Shown: one piece after another, positions 38,731 through 48,219 of the stretch
How positions within the stretch are numbered: position 1 is the first letter of the stretch
Layout: each line of letters opens with the position of its first letter
Assembly (NCBI GenBank): GCA_022360315.1
Contig: JAKSDA010000236.1
Coordinates: 1 to 62,579, forward strand
Direction: 5' to 3'
DNA: 62,579 nucleotides
Origin: Pseudomonadota bacterium
Lineage (GTDB): Bacteria > Myxococcota_A > Polyangia > Haliangiales > Haliangiaceae
Program-made: the position numbers and the translations under genes
Notes under the pieces: model-generated
What the model was told of the DNA's origin: nothing
The model's input: the letters and a program-made list of their open reading frames with translations, nothing else
Databases searched by the model: none

Positions 38731-41397
38731 CTATGGTGATGTGCGGAATGCCTCGTCTGACTGGGTGCGGCGGGGGCACCTACATGCAGGGACCCTGCGG
38801 GCTCGAAAACGAGCTGGACCGACATCGGCATGGTGCGGATTTCTAATAATTAGAAAATCGCCTCCTGAGAGGGCCCGTTTTCTAACTATTAGAAAAAATG
38901 CATGCCATGGCGTTTTTGCCTTGAGTAGGTGTGCATCTGCCAGTTTGATGTGATCTGCGGGGAAGGCGAGTTCGTAAATCGAGAGACCGGCCGCGGCGTG
39001 TCGATGGGCACGCTTGAGATCTCCTTGACGATGGTGGATCATGGCGAGTTCGAGATGAGCCCCACCAACGAGGGGATGCTGCTCACCCAGCTGCTTACGA
39101 TCAATGCGGAGGACATCTTCCAGCGCGTGACGCGCATGATCGAGTCGGCCTTCCTCGACGTCCAGCATTGCCATGTCGAAGCGAACATCAGCGACATTTG
39201 GATGCCCTGGGCCAAGCTCGGCGAGGTAGAGTGCCAGTGCTTGTTCGTAGGTCACGCGTGCGTCGTTCCAACGCCGCTGCCTGCGTAAGGTATTTGCTAG
39301 GTCGTAGATGTAGCGGGCTTGAAGGAAGCGCGATGGGTCACCGGCTTGAGTCAGGAGTGCGAGGGCCCGCCTCAGTCGGGCCTCGGACGCAGCATAGTCG
39401 CCGTCGTTATAGTTCAAGAGCCCCTGATTGCGCTCGGCTTCGGCACGATAAAGCGGGCGCTCGCCCAAGCGCTCGATGGCGGCGAACGCTCGCGCCGACC
39501 ACGTATGTCCGAGTTTGGTATTCGAGTGGTTACGGAATGCGCTGAGCACCATAAGGTTGCGAATCTCTGCAACTAGCTCGTCGTGACGGGTACTTTCGGC
39601 GATGTTGCTGGCGCGTTCCAGGTGAGCCTCTCCAGCCTTCACGGTATCGCTCGTGCCGGCATACACGAGTATGCGCGCGGCCTCATATAAGGCCTCGGCA
39701 TGCACTGCGCGATATCGTAGCTTCTCACTCGCAGCGATCTGCTCGCGCGCGGCCCGCAGCGCCTCATCGTGCTGGCTGCGATTCTCGAGTGTCCGGACCT
39801 CGGACAGCGCATCGCGTATCCGCTCCACGTCCGGAGCCTCATCGGGGTCGGGTAATGCAAGCCCATAGCGCAGGCTCTCGAGATCCCGGCACGCCTCAAG
39901 CGCGGGCAACGCCGTAAGGTCGTAGGTCGCGCGTTCGACAACTGCAGCGTTGGCGCGTTCGAACTGATCTAGGAGCGCCTGGAAGCGGCGGCGACCGCGA
40001 GCGAAACAGATCATGCGGCGATCCAAGAGTTCCCCGGATTGCTCGCCCTGCACCCGTGTTGCCATACACGCCGCTATAGCTTCATGCTTCCAAGCTGACA
40101 CATACCGCTCAAGCCCGGCCTCGACGTTTCGCCATGTAGTCTCGGCGTAGGATTTGCCGGTCCCCACGAACCTCTCGCCGATCGCGTTCGCGCGAGCTGG
40201 TGTCCATAACTGACCCATGCGCTCGACCACGACGCCGCATGGGTCTAACGCCTCGTTGCAATTCGCATAAACTGCTCCACCAATTAGCAACAAGACCAAG
40301 AACGCAGCGATCAACCAGCCCCGACGCCGCCGGCGAGGCCACGCTTCCAGGGCATCGAGCAGCGCGTCCATGCTTGAGAACCGGTCGCCTTGCCTAGGTG
40401 ACAGGCCGCGGAGCAGCGCTCGACGAATGGAGGCGGGCACGCCCATGTTCCGCGGCGGCTCGGGTGGATCACCTGAATCGTCAGCGCGCGACAGGGCCGA
40501 TGCCATATCGCCCGGGAACGGCGGTTCGCCATACAGCGCCTCGTACAAGGCTACGCAGAAGCTGAACTGATCCGTTCGGTTGTCAGGTTCCTCGCAGCGC
40601 ACTTGCTCGGGCGCCATGTACTGTGGTGTTCCCATCAAACGGCGCCGCGTTGTGAGTCGCACTGCGGCGCGGAGACCTGCCACCGAAGGCACCTCACTGC
40701 AGTAGTCTATCGTATCGGCGTTTGTCAGTAACGGTCGGTTTTCACCCTCGTTTGATGCATTGACCTCTGTAGTCACTAGCCGGGCTAGTCCGAAATCTAC
40801 GATCCGAGGCCGTGCGTCATCACTGACTAGGACGTTCTCTGGCTTGAAGTCGCGATGGACCAAGCCGGCGCGATGCACTGCTTCCAGACCGCGCCCAGCT
40901 TCGATGAACATACGCAGCACGGCTCGCACACGCTTGCGGCCCTTGAGCGGAGCGTGGGACGCGAGCCACCCTCTCAGCGTGACGCCATAGATGTATTCCA
41001 TCGCGATGTACACGCGGCCATCGACGGTTCCTGCCTCGAACACTTGAACGACATTGGGGTGTGAGAGCTGGGCCAGCGTTTGCGCCTCTCGAAGCAGGCG
41101 ATCGTCGGCACTCTCGGGCGCGAACTGGTCGCCACGCACGAGTTTGATGGCAACCTTGCGATCGAGACGTTCGTCGTAGGCGGCATATAGCTCGCCCATG
41201 CCGCCAGCACCAATACGCTCGAGGAGCGTGAACCGATCGAGTTTGATGGCGGAGACAGGCCCGCCGAACAGCGATGCGGTGATATGCGCCTTGTCGAGCG
41301 CGCTTGCGATACGATCGCGAATGGGCCGTGCGCACGCGATGTTGTCTACACTTGGATGTGGAGGGGTCAGCGGGGCATCAGGGTGCTCGTTGCTCAT
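38731..41397 (-). CDS. Ser/Thr kinase with TPR-rich C-terminus, 3' end altered
   Basis: This 888-aa protein has a Hanks-type kinase domain (residues 55-330; IGAGGMGELYAAYDE, HRDFKPENVLV, DFGLARL, GTPQYMAPEQ), a membrane helix (GWLIAAFLVLLLIGGAVYA) and then about 450 residues of TPR-like helices (for example NDGDYAASEARLRRALALL, DARVTYEQALALYLAELGPG). Such proteins are common in myxobacteria and scaffold signalling. After ADHIKLADAHLLKAK the last 50 residues read through an AT-rich double palindrome and lose TPR character, so the true end may have been replaced. An ECF sigma gene lies 113 bp upstream on the same strand. Confidence 0.9.
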   Translation of the reverse strand: MSNEHPDAPLTPPHPSVDNIACARPIRDRIASALDKAHITASLFGGPVSAIKLDRFTLLERIGAGGMGELYAAYDERLDRKVAIKLVRGDQFAPESADDRLLREAQTLAQLSHPNVVQVFEAGTVDGRVYIAMEYIYGVTLRGWLASHAPLKGRKRVRAVLRMFIEAGRGLEAVHRAGLVHRDFKPENVLVSDDARPRIVDFGLARLVTTEVNASNEGENRPLLTNADTIDYCSEVPSVAGLRAAVRLTTRRRLMGTPQYMAPEQVRCEEPDNRTDQFSFCVALYEALYGEPPFPGDMASALSRADDSGDPPEPPRNMGVPASIRRALLRGLSPRQGDRFSSMDALLDALEAWPRRRRRGWLIAAFLVLLLIGGAVYANCNEALDPCGVVVERMGQLWTPARANAIGERFVGTGKSYAETTWRNVEAGLERYVSAWKHEAIAACMATRVQGEQSGELLDRRMICFARGRRRFQALLDQFERANAAVVERATYDLTALPALEACRDLESLRYGLALPDPDEAPDVERIRDALSEVRTLENRSQHDEALRAAREQIAASEKLRYRAVHAEALYEAARILVYAGTSDTVKAGEAHLERASNIAESTRHDELVAEIRNLMVLSAFRNHSNTKLGHTWSARAFAAIERLGERPLYRAEAERNQGLLNYNDGDYAASEARLRRALALLTQAGDPSRFLQARYIYDLANTLRRQRRWNDARVTYEQALALYLAELGPGHPNVADVRFDMAMLDVEEGRLDHARHALEDVLRIDRKQLGEQHPLVGGAHLELAMIHHRQGDLKRAHRHAAAGLSIYELAFPADHIKLADAHLLKAKTPWHAFFLIVRKRALSGGDFLIIRNPHHADVGPARFRARRVPACRCPRRTQSDEAFRTSP
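38840..38896. promoter_or_regulatory. Paired AT-rich 17-bp palindromes
   Basis: TTTCTAATAATTAGAAA (38840-38856) and TTTCTAACTATTAGAAA (38879-38895) are each perfect inverted repeats and share 15 of 17 bases. Their centres are 39 bp apart, with a GC-rich insert between them. They stand out in an otherwise GC-rich gene. They may be a paired operator, or the terminal part of an inserted element. Confidence 0.6.
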
Positions 41398-41510
41398 GGC
41401 TCGCTCGCGACAATCGGGACGAAAGGGTCAACCCCCTACTCTTAGATAGATGCCAAAGCCGTGCAGCGGATCGCTCGTCGCGATTTCTAGTGCATCATGG
41501 ATTGCCTGGG

Positions 41511-42146
41511 TCATGATTCGGGAGCCGGCGCACGGCCTATGGCGTGTCGGCACTGTTTGGCCCACATATCGAGATCCGAGAGTGTGCTTTCGAGGACCTC
41601 CGCAGATTCGGCCAGCTCCTCAAGCTTACCCCTGAGCCTGGCGCGCGCGCGCTGGAGCCGACGTTTGGTCGTACCATGTGGGATATCTAGTATTTCGGAC
41701 ATCTCGGATGTTGTCAGCTGCTCCCAGTAATGTAACTCGAGCAGCGCCTGATCATTCGTCGGAATGTGTCGCAGAGCCTCCAGAAGCAATCGCTGCTCGC
41801 GTTTTTCGATGAGAAGAGAGATCGGCCCCGACGCCAAGTTACGCATGCTGTTATTGTCGAAATCGACTTCGCTGGGACGGCGCTTCTTCTTGCGGTAGTG
41901 ACCTCGCAGTACGTTGAAGGCGGTCGTGAGCAAATACGAGCGGAACTTGTCTGGATCGCGAAGGTGTTCGCGACTCTTCACACAGGCCAGAAATGTCTCC
42001 TGAACCAGGTCTCGGATGTTATCTTCGGAGACCTTATTGACGAAGAATCGCTCTATGGTCTCATAGTAGCGTTCGAACAGCATCCGCCCCGCATCGCGAT
42101 CCCCCGTACGCCATTGACTCAGTAGCTCCGCGTCGCTCATGACCAT
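41511..42146 (-). CDS. ECF-type RNA polymerase sigma factor
   Basis: This 211-aa sigma factor has region 2 (FERYYETIERFFVNKV, IRDLVQETFLACVKSREHLR) and region 4 (HIPTNDQALLELHYWEQL, MSEILDIPHGTTKRRLQRAR). It lies between the kinase-TPR gene and the CHAT protease gene on one strand. This pattern (sigma factor, kinase, effector protease) suggests regulated expression of the conflict genes. Start chosen at ATG 42146; 42140 is also possible. A basic linker (RKKKRRPSEVDFDNN) separates the regions. Confidence 0.93.
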   Translation of the reverse strand: MVMSDAELLSQWRTGDRDAGRMLFERYYETIERFFVNKVSEDNIRDLVQETFLACVKSREHLRDPDKFRSYLLTTAFNVLRGHYRKKKRRPSEVDFDNNSMRNLASGPISLLIEKREQRLLLEALRHIPTNDQALLELHYWEQLTTSEMSEILDIPHGTTKRRLQRARARLRGKLEELAESAEVLESTLSDLDMWAKQCRHAIGRAPAPES

Positions 42147-42287
42147 GCGCTGAGCGTACCGCAAAGTATCGGGTCCGTTCCATGGGTAGTAGCTACCAGT
42201 GGTTGGTTTTGGCTTGGTTCCTGGCCACCACGGTCCGGCCCTTCGAATGGGATGGTCAAGCAGGCGCATGAGACCGTTCGTCAGCCT

Positions 42288-44522
42288 TTACGCAGCGCGT
42301 TCTGCGATGAACAATTCCAAGGCATCCGTAAGCTCGTCTATGTCTTTGGTCTCCAGCACGTCCAAGGCCTCGGCGAGAACAGATCGATCCCTGGTCAGCG
42401 ACACGATTCTGGCTAGCGCGAATGGATGCCCGCGGCAAACGCGGCACACTCGATCGAGCAGCGCACGCCACTCCCTATCGCCGAAGAGCAGCTCGCTCAG
42501 CGTCTCATTATTATAAACGAACAGCTCGGTCTCGGCCCGCTCGAATGGCTCGACAGTCAGCCGCAGGCACGTACTCCCGGCCAGCTCCGCGACCGGACGG
42601 CGACTCGTGATCAGGAGTCGTGAGTGCGTTGCAGGCAGCTCGGTAGCCAGGTTCCCGAGCAGTCTGCCCCACTCTGGGTCATTGCAGGCGAAGCCGGCCT
42701 CGCCGGCAATCGATTCGACGTTGGCTTCGAAGCCGTCCAGGAGCAGCAGGATCGCCTCGTCGCGCAGCGCCTCAAGGAGGTTGATCCGCATCCGGTTGTA
42801 GCGGGCCCCGCCCGCGAGCACATCACTAGGCTCGAGGTAAACGCGCGCCGAGGGCCGCTTTTCGCACTTGCGATAATAGACGACGCTATCCAGGGTGAGC
42901 CGGGCATGAATCTGGCTAAAGAGTTCTTCGGCACTGATTGGTTTGGATTTGGCCTGAAACGCCAGAACCCAGTCGAACCGTCGATGCCACAAATGGATCA
43001 CCTCGGCAGCCAGTGTGCTTTTGCCGAGGCCGGCTCCGCCCTCGACAATCGCCGCACCCGATCCGCCGGGCGCCAGCCAAGATTGATTCAGACGGGTAAG
43101 CACTTGGCCGCGACCGACGAACCGGGCTGGCGGGTCGAGGTCACCGCGGCCAGCGGGCAACAGCGGCTGCGGTTGTGGGCGTAGTGAGTCCATCTGCTCG
43201 CTGCGCCCATGGGCCGGGGCGAGGAGTCGCCCGGCCTGACCGAACATCATTGCATTTGCGTGGTCCACCGCAACGTGGCTCGCTCCAGGCGAACCTTTTT
43301 CGAGTACATCAGTGCGCGCCAGTTCCAGCGCGCTCTCCGTCGATGGCTCGCCGGGATCGGCGAGAAGCCGTTGATAGAACCAACGGGCCAGCTCGCGCGC
43401 ATAGTCATCCCCAACGCTGTAGCGCATGGCGACCACCTGTGGCACCCCACAGGCGAGTAGCTCAAGGGCGGTGCTCGAATACCCCTCGGGGCTCGCCTCG
43501 ATGTCTGCGATTGCCCGGTCGAGTGCTTCCCTACCGGTGGGCTCGCGCGTGACCCCGGTCCCGCGGCCTGCGCTCCGATCGACTTCTTCTGCCGCGCGAC
43601 GGCCGCTCAGGTGCGTCTTCAACGCGGTCCAATCCCGGCCCCCCATTAGCGTCCCCGACGAACACGTCGACAGGTATACGAGCTGCGGGATGAATCTGCC
43701 TGCGCCTTCGATAAGCGCGACCAGCTTCTTGCCACTCAGGACACTGCGCGCGCCGTCCTCGTCCAGCACTTCGAGGCCGTTGTGGCGACCGTGGCCACTC
43801 CAATGGATCACGTGATAGCCATCCGAGGCCTTGAGCTGCTCTTGCAGCAGCGCTGGCGTCACCCCATGACAGAGCACGTCGATCTCGACGCGCCGTCGGG
43901 GCAGAATTTCGTCCTCAAAAAGCCGCAATAGCTGCTCGCGCTCCATTCGCATTGCAAGCGGCCTCGCGCCCGGTGCTACTGCGTAGACCAGCAGCACTCG
44001 AAGAGGAGTCCGTCCGGTGCTTACCATCTTGCGCAGCGCAGCCACCGAGCGGTCGCGCCGGACCGCAGAGGGGGTCACCACGCGAATTATCAAGCCCAGC
44101 TCCATGAGCTGTCTCTCTCCGAGTGCCGGGCGAGCGATCTCCCACGGCACCCGGGCGAACGCCGCGCCCAGTGGGTCTGCCTCAGCGGTCGGTAGTGATA
44201 TGAGCAGGCTGCGCCGGCCCCGCTCGGCAGTCAATGTGGCCATGATCTTTGGACCCAGGATCTCCGTGCCGAGAAATGCCCCAACTCGCTCCAGATGCCT
44301 CTGCGCGGTCACTGGTTGGCCGGTTCTGTCGCGCTCCTGCAACTGAGTCACGCGCTTGAGGTAGCGGCGCGTATCCAGCAGCGCTTGCCAGTCCCGCAGA
44401 TGATAGCGATCGACCTCGATTGTTTGACCTTCGAGATGCGCCCCGCGATGGTCATTCAGTCTGAGACGAATCACACCGCGAACGCGATCGGTCTCTATTT
44501 TCAGCTCATAGTTCAAAAGCAT
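42288..44522 (-). CDS. CHAT protease-STAND NTPase (active CHAT copy)
   Basis: This 744-aa protein joins an N-terminal beta-rich domain (about 1-60), a CHAT caspase-like protease and a STAND/NB-ARC-type NTPase. Both catalytic residues are intact: H244 in HWSGHGRHN and C287 in YLSTCSSG. The NTPase has Walker A GGAGLGKST and Walker B AILLLLDGFEANVES. Such proteins act as NTP-dependent sensors that release a protease upon infection. The ATG at 44522 follows AAGGATCAAGGA. The C-terminus is alpha-helical and short, without obvious sensor repeats. It is paralogous to the divergent gene at 45484. Confidence 0.9.
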   Translation of the reverse strand: MLLNYELKIETDRVRGVIRLRLNDHRGAHLEGQTIEVDRYHLRDWQALLDTRRYLKRVTQLQERDRTGQPVTAQRHLERVGAFLGTEILGPKIMATLTAERGRRSLLISLPTAEADPLGAAFARVPWEIARPALGERQLMELGLIIRVVTPSAVRRDRSVAALRKMVSTGRTPLRVLLVYAVAPGARPLAMRMEREQLLRLFEDEILPRRRVEIDVLCHGVTPALLQEQLKASDGYHVIHWSGHGRHNGLEVLDEDGARSVLSGKKLVALIEGAGRFIPQLVYLSTCSSGTLMGGRDWTALKTHLSGRRAAEEVDRSAGRGTGVTREPTGREALDRAIADIEASPEGYSSTALELLACGVPQVVAMRYSVGDDYARELARWFYQRLLADPGEPSTESALELARTDVLEKGSPGASHVAVDHANAMMFGQAGRLLAPAHGRSEQMDSLRPQPQPLLPAGRGDLDPPARFVGRGQVLTRLNQSWLAPGGSGAAIVEGGAGLGKSTLAAEVIHLWHRRFDWVLAFQAKSKPISAEELFSQIHARLTLDSVVYYRKCEKRPSARVYLEPSDVLAGGARYNRMRINLLEALRDEAILLLLDGFEANVESIAGEAGFACNDPEWGRLLGNLATELPATHSRLLITSRRPVAELAGSTCLRLTVEPFERAETELFVYNNETLSELLFGDREWRALLDRVCRVCRGHPFALARIVSLTRDRSVLAEALDVLETKDIDELTDALELFIAERAA

Positions 44523-44580
44523 GGTCCTTGATCCTTCGAACAAGCGCCGCCGGTCCTGACATCATCAACCGTGTATTGCG

Positions 44581-45237
44581 CTACAGAGTCCCTCCGCGGC
44601 TACTCGTACGAACGATGGGATCCTGTACCAACCAGTTCCCTGGAGCGCTCGGTGACTGCAGGCGAACGAAAAGCGCGTAGCTGCGGCCGACATCCAGCGA
44701 CTTCTCGATCTCCCCCGTTCCCCCGGGTATGGACATACTCCACTCCACCTGCTCAGGGTCCCAGCCATCCTCGTATTCGTAGTGCTCGCCGCGGACCACC
44801 ACCGCTTCGGGGTCGGTCGGCAGAGTAAAGCCACTTTTCCAGACTATGGGAATCAGCTTGATACCGAATGAGTGCTCGGGATGCTCTGGTCCGCGGCGTA
44901 CGCGTAGGGTGAGCACTTCCCCATCGATATCCTCCTTGGGCGACATCACATCCATGTCATCGTCGTTTTGAGCAAGGTACGTGCAGGGTTGCCAGCTGTC
45001 TGGCGTGCTGCCTGGAGCCACCCGCACCTCGAACCGGCCCAGATTGCCGGATTCTCCATTCCATTCCACCTGAACATCGATGCCATTGTCCTGCACCAAC
45101 GCGTCCACTAGATCTCGATCCCGTCCGAGCGAGAACGGGACGCTGTAGGAATTCGGCGAGTTCGTATAGATGCGGTAGAACGGACTCGGTATCGGTTCTT
45201 CTTTGTCCTTTGGACATGCACTCGGGTGCTGAATCAT
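44581..45237 (-). CDS. Unknown 218-aa protein in the CHAT operon
   Basis: This 218-aa protein, start ATG 45237 after AGAGGA, is not recognised. It is acidic, beta-rich by composition (EVLTLRVRRGPEHPEHSFGI, SYALFVRLQSPSAPGNWLVQ) and has no signal peptide or membrane helix. It is the first gene of the leftward operon, 58 bp before the CHAT-STAND gene. It could be a substrate, an inhibitor or an adaptor of the CHAT protease. Confidence 0.72.
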   Translation of the reverse strand: MIQHPSACPKDKEEPIPSPFYRIYTNSPNSYSVPFSLGRDRDLVDALVQDNGIDVQVEWNGESGNLGRFEVRVAPGSTPDSWQPCTYLAQNDDDMDVMSPKEDIDGEVLTLRVRRGPEHPEHSFGIKLIPIVWKSGFTLPTDPEAVVVRGEHYEYEDGWDPEQVEWSMSIPGGTGEIEKSLDVGRSYALFVRLQSPSAPGNWLVQDPIVRTSSRGGTL

Positions 45238-45271
45238 GGTTTTGGTCCTCTTTCTGAGTTCTTAGTAAGAC

Positions 45272-45294
45272 AGCCAGCCGATCATGGGCTGGCT
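45272..45294. promoter_or_regulatory. Inverted repeat between divergent CHAT operons
   Basis: Perfect arms AGCCAGCC (45272-45279) and GGCTGGCT (45287-45294) flank a 7-bp centre. The repeat lies in the 246-bp divergent promoter region 45238-45483, closer to the leftward operon. It could be a protein-binding operator or an early RNA hairpin. Confidence 0.5.
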
Positions 45295-45483
45295 ATCCCA
45301 TCGGTGCTTCAACATCTACTGATGCGGAAACGGCGATCCGGATCACCTGGGATTAGCAGACAAAAGATGCACCTGCGACCGATCCGTATTCTCGCGTCGG
45401 CATCTATCAATAGCGAGGATACATAGAACGCCGCACTGCGAGGCACACAGATGCGTCCACGACGCATTTGAAGGGTAGAGTTC

Positions 45484-48219
45484 ATGCCGACATTCGAACT
45501 TGAGATCACCACGGACAAAGGGCTGGTGAGGTTGCGACTAACCGACGACCAGGGCAAACAACTCGTGTCGAAGCAGGTCGTGGTTGCTCGATATCCTCGA
45601 GCCCGCTGGGAAGCTTTATTCGACACACGCCGCTATGTCGAGCGTCATGCCGAAGCCGCCGAGCAGCGTCTGAAGGACATTGGGGAGTTCCTTGGCCAGG
45701 AGATCATGGGTCCGGAAATCACCGAGGAGCTGGTAGCCGATCGAGCCGACCCCAGCCTGCTTGTGCGCCTGCCGGCCACAGAGAACGACCCACTGGCCGC
45801 TGCGTTCGCACGCGTGCCCTGGGAGATCGCCCTCGACTCCAGGGCCGAAAAGCTGATGAAGCAGAATCTCGCTGTCCGCGTGACCACCGACGTCGTGACC
45901 AATCGCGCGATGATCGCTGAGGGCGGCGAGACCCCGGTGCGCGTTTTGCTCGTGTTCGCCGGCGCCCCCGGATCGCGACCGCGAGCAATGCGGCACGAGC
46001 GAGAGCAGTTGCTCCAGCTCTTCAAGGACAAGATTCTGCCCAACCGCAACGTCGAAGTCGATGTGCTTTGTCATGGGGTCACACTACGGCTGCTCAAGGA
46101 CCGCATCCTTGACTCGGGCGGCTATCACGTAATTCACTGGAGCGGTCGCGGTCATCACGACTGCCTCGAAATGCTTGGCGACGACGGCAAGCGTAAGCTC
46201 GTGTGTGCCCAGCAGCTGGTGAGCTTCATCGAGGGGTTGAAGCGATTCAAACCGCAACTAGTATTTCTGTCGCCGTGTCGGTCGGGCGCCCTAGAAGACG
46301 TAGACTTTCTCGACACGAGCCGCGCTAGGGGTACTGCTCGCGCATGTACCGGCGATGAGCGACCGACCGGGGGCATCAACGACATCGTGGTGGGTCTTGA
46401 GGGCTTTACGGGAATGGCACTGGCACTGCTGGCGTGCGGCGTGCCCCAGGTCGTAGCCATGCGCTACAGCGTCAGCGACAGCTATGCCCGCGAGCTGGCC
46501 TGGTCGTTCTACAAGCGTCTCCTCGCCGACAACGGAGATCGAACTACGGAACTCGCACTGGCGCTGGCGCGCACTGATGTGCTCGACGCGCGCTCGCCCG
46601 CGGTGCAGCGGATGCCCCTGGAACACATCAACCCGCTCTTCTTCGGACAGGCCGGCAGGCTGCTTGCCCCAGCTCGCGGGCGCAGTGAGCAACTGGACAC
46701 CTGGCGCCCGAAGCCCCCATTGTTGCCCGCGCTAGAACCGCCCGAGCGGTTCGTGGGTCGCGATCAGGCTCTCACTCGGCTCAATCTTGAGTGGCTGACT
46801 CCAAGCAGCCCTGGAGTGGCGCTGCTCCTTGGCACGGCTAGCATCGGCAAGACCATACTAGCCGCGGAAGTGATCCATTTATGGCACCGCCGGTTCGACT
46901 GGGTCCTGTCGTTCCAGGCAGAGTCCACGCCGATCCCCGCCGAGAAATTTTATTTCGAGGTACATAGACGACTCAAATTCGAAACCACCAGCTATAAGCG
47001 TACGCGGCCGTCGGCGCACGTATACCTTGGCGATGACTCCGGTCTCTGCGGCGAGGAACGCTATGCTCGCATGTGTATCAACCTGATCGAGGTGTTGCGC
47101 AACGAGGCCATCCTCCTGGTGCTCGACAACTTCGAGCCCAACATTGAGCAAGTACCGGACGAATCAGGTTACAGGTGCACTGATCCCGAGTGGGACAGGC
47201 TACTGTCCGCGCTAGCCACCGAGCTGTCTGGCACTGGTTCGCGGGCCACTCGCTCGCGGCTCCTGGTGACCAGTCGCCGCCGCCCCGCCGCGCTGGCGAA
47301 GGATACCTGCTTGTCGCTGACGCTCAAGCCACTGCCACCGGCCGGGGACACAAAGATGTCCCTAATGCCGATATTGGCGCCGATTCGAGGCGGCCTATTC
47401 ATGATGGGGAGCCCGGGGTCGGACAAGAACGGCAGGTCCAATGAACGTCCAGTCCACCAAGTTCACATATCGCCGTTTGCTCTGAGTAAATATCTTGTGA
47501 CTCAAAAACAATGGCAAACGATTATGGGCACCAACACAAGCCATCCCAAATACGGAATCGGCGATGATTTACCCGTAGCCATGGTGACGTGGATGGACGC
47601 GATCTGTTTTCTGAACAAGCTCTCGGAGCGGGCGGGATTGAAGCCGTGTTATCGAGTGTCGGATTCCGGGGTACGCTGGGATAGGTCCTGCGATGGGTAT
47701 CGATTGCCAACCGAGGCGGAATGGGAGTATGCGTGCCGCGCCGGGACAGAGACACCATACAGCTTCGGCAATAGTCGAGCCAAGCTGACTCATTATGCAT
47801 GGTACCAGAGGAACTCGCGCAACAAAATACACCCTGTTGGATTGAAACATCCAAACGACTGGGGCCTGCACGACATGCTTGGGAACGTATGGGAATGGGT
47901 ATGGGACTTATATAGTAAAACATATTTGTCTGTAGAGGATCAGCGAGATCCTAGCGGGCCGCCTAGGGGAGACCGACATGTGCTTCGCGGCGGATCATCC
48001 GCGCATGGGGGCAGGGTCATGCGCTCTGCATACCGCATCAGCTACGGCCCCGGCGTTTGGAATGAAGCCATAGGTTTCCGGTGTGCGCGCGGCGGACTCT
48101 CGGAGCCGACCCAACGTGGAGGAACAATCAATGACAAACAGAATCAACCAAAACCCTCACACCACAGACCAAACGAACGGTTCTGGCAGCACCACATTCT
48201 CCGAACTCCTCGGCATTGA
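45484..48219 (+). CDS. CHAT-STAND-FGE fusion protein (degenerate CHAT)
   Basis: This 911-aa protein has the same N-terminus, CHAT and NTPase layout as the gene at 42288 plus a C-terminal formylglycine-generating-enzyme/sulfatase-modifying-factor domain. The CHAT histidine is replaced by arginine (R222 in HWSGRGHHD), while the cysteine remains (C265 in LSPCRSG). The P-loop is GTASIGKT. The FGE part (residues 635-870) shows GGLFMMGSPG, GYRLPTEAEWEYACRAG and GLHDMLGNVWEWVWD. FGE-like domains in conflict systems often act as binding modules. The last 40 residues after RCARGG overlap the next gene and look untranslated-like. Confidence 0.9.
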   Translation: MPTFELEITTDKGLVRLRLTDDQGKQLVSKQVVVARYPRARWEALFDTRRYVERHAEAAEQRLKDIGEFLGQEIMGPEITEELVADRADPSLLVRLPATENDPLAAAFARVPWEIALDSRAEKLMKQNLAVRVTTDVVTNRAMIAEGGETPVRVLLVFAGAPGSRPRAMRHEREQLLQLFKDKILPNRNVEVDVLCHGVTLRLLKDRILDSGGYHVIHWSGRGHHDCLEMLGDDGKRKLVCAQQLVSFIEGLKRFKPQLVFLSPCRSGALEDVDFLDTSRARGTARACTGDERPTGGINDIVVGLEGFTGMALALLACGVPQVVAMRYSVSDSYARELAWSFYKRLLADNGDRTTELALALARTDVLDARSPAVQRMPLEHINPLFFGQAGRLLAPARGRSEQLDTWRPKPPLLPALEPPERFVGRDQALTRLNLEWLTPSSPGVALLLGTASIGKTILAAEVIHLWHRRFDWVLSFQAESTPIPAEKFYFEVHRRLKFETTSYKRTRPSAHVYLGDDSGLCGEERYARMCINLIEVLRNEAILLVLDNFEPNIEQVPDESGYRCTDPEWDRLLSALATELSGTGSRATRSRLLVTSRRRPAALAKDTCLSLTLKPLPPAGDTKMSLMPILAPIRGGLFMMGSPGSDKNGRSNERPVHQVHISPFALSKYLVTQKQWQTIMGTNTSHPKYGIGDDLPVAMVTWMDAICFLNKLSERAGLKPCYRVSDSGVRWDRSCDGYRLPTEAEWEYACRAGTETPYSFGNSRAKLTHYAWYQRNSRNKIHPVGLKHPNDWGLHDMLGNVWEWVWDLYSKTYLSVEDQRDPSGPPRGDRHVLRGGSSAHGGRVMRSAYRISYGPGVWNEAIGFRCARGGLSEPTQRGGTINDKQNQPKPSHHRPNERFWQHHILRTPRH

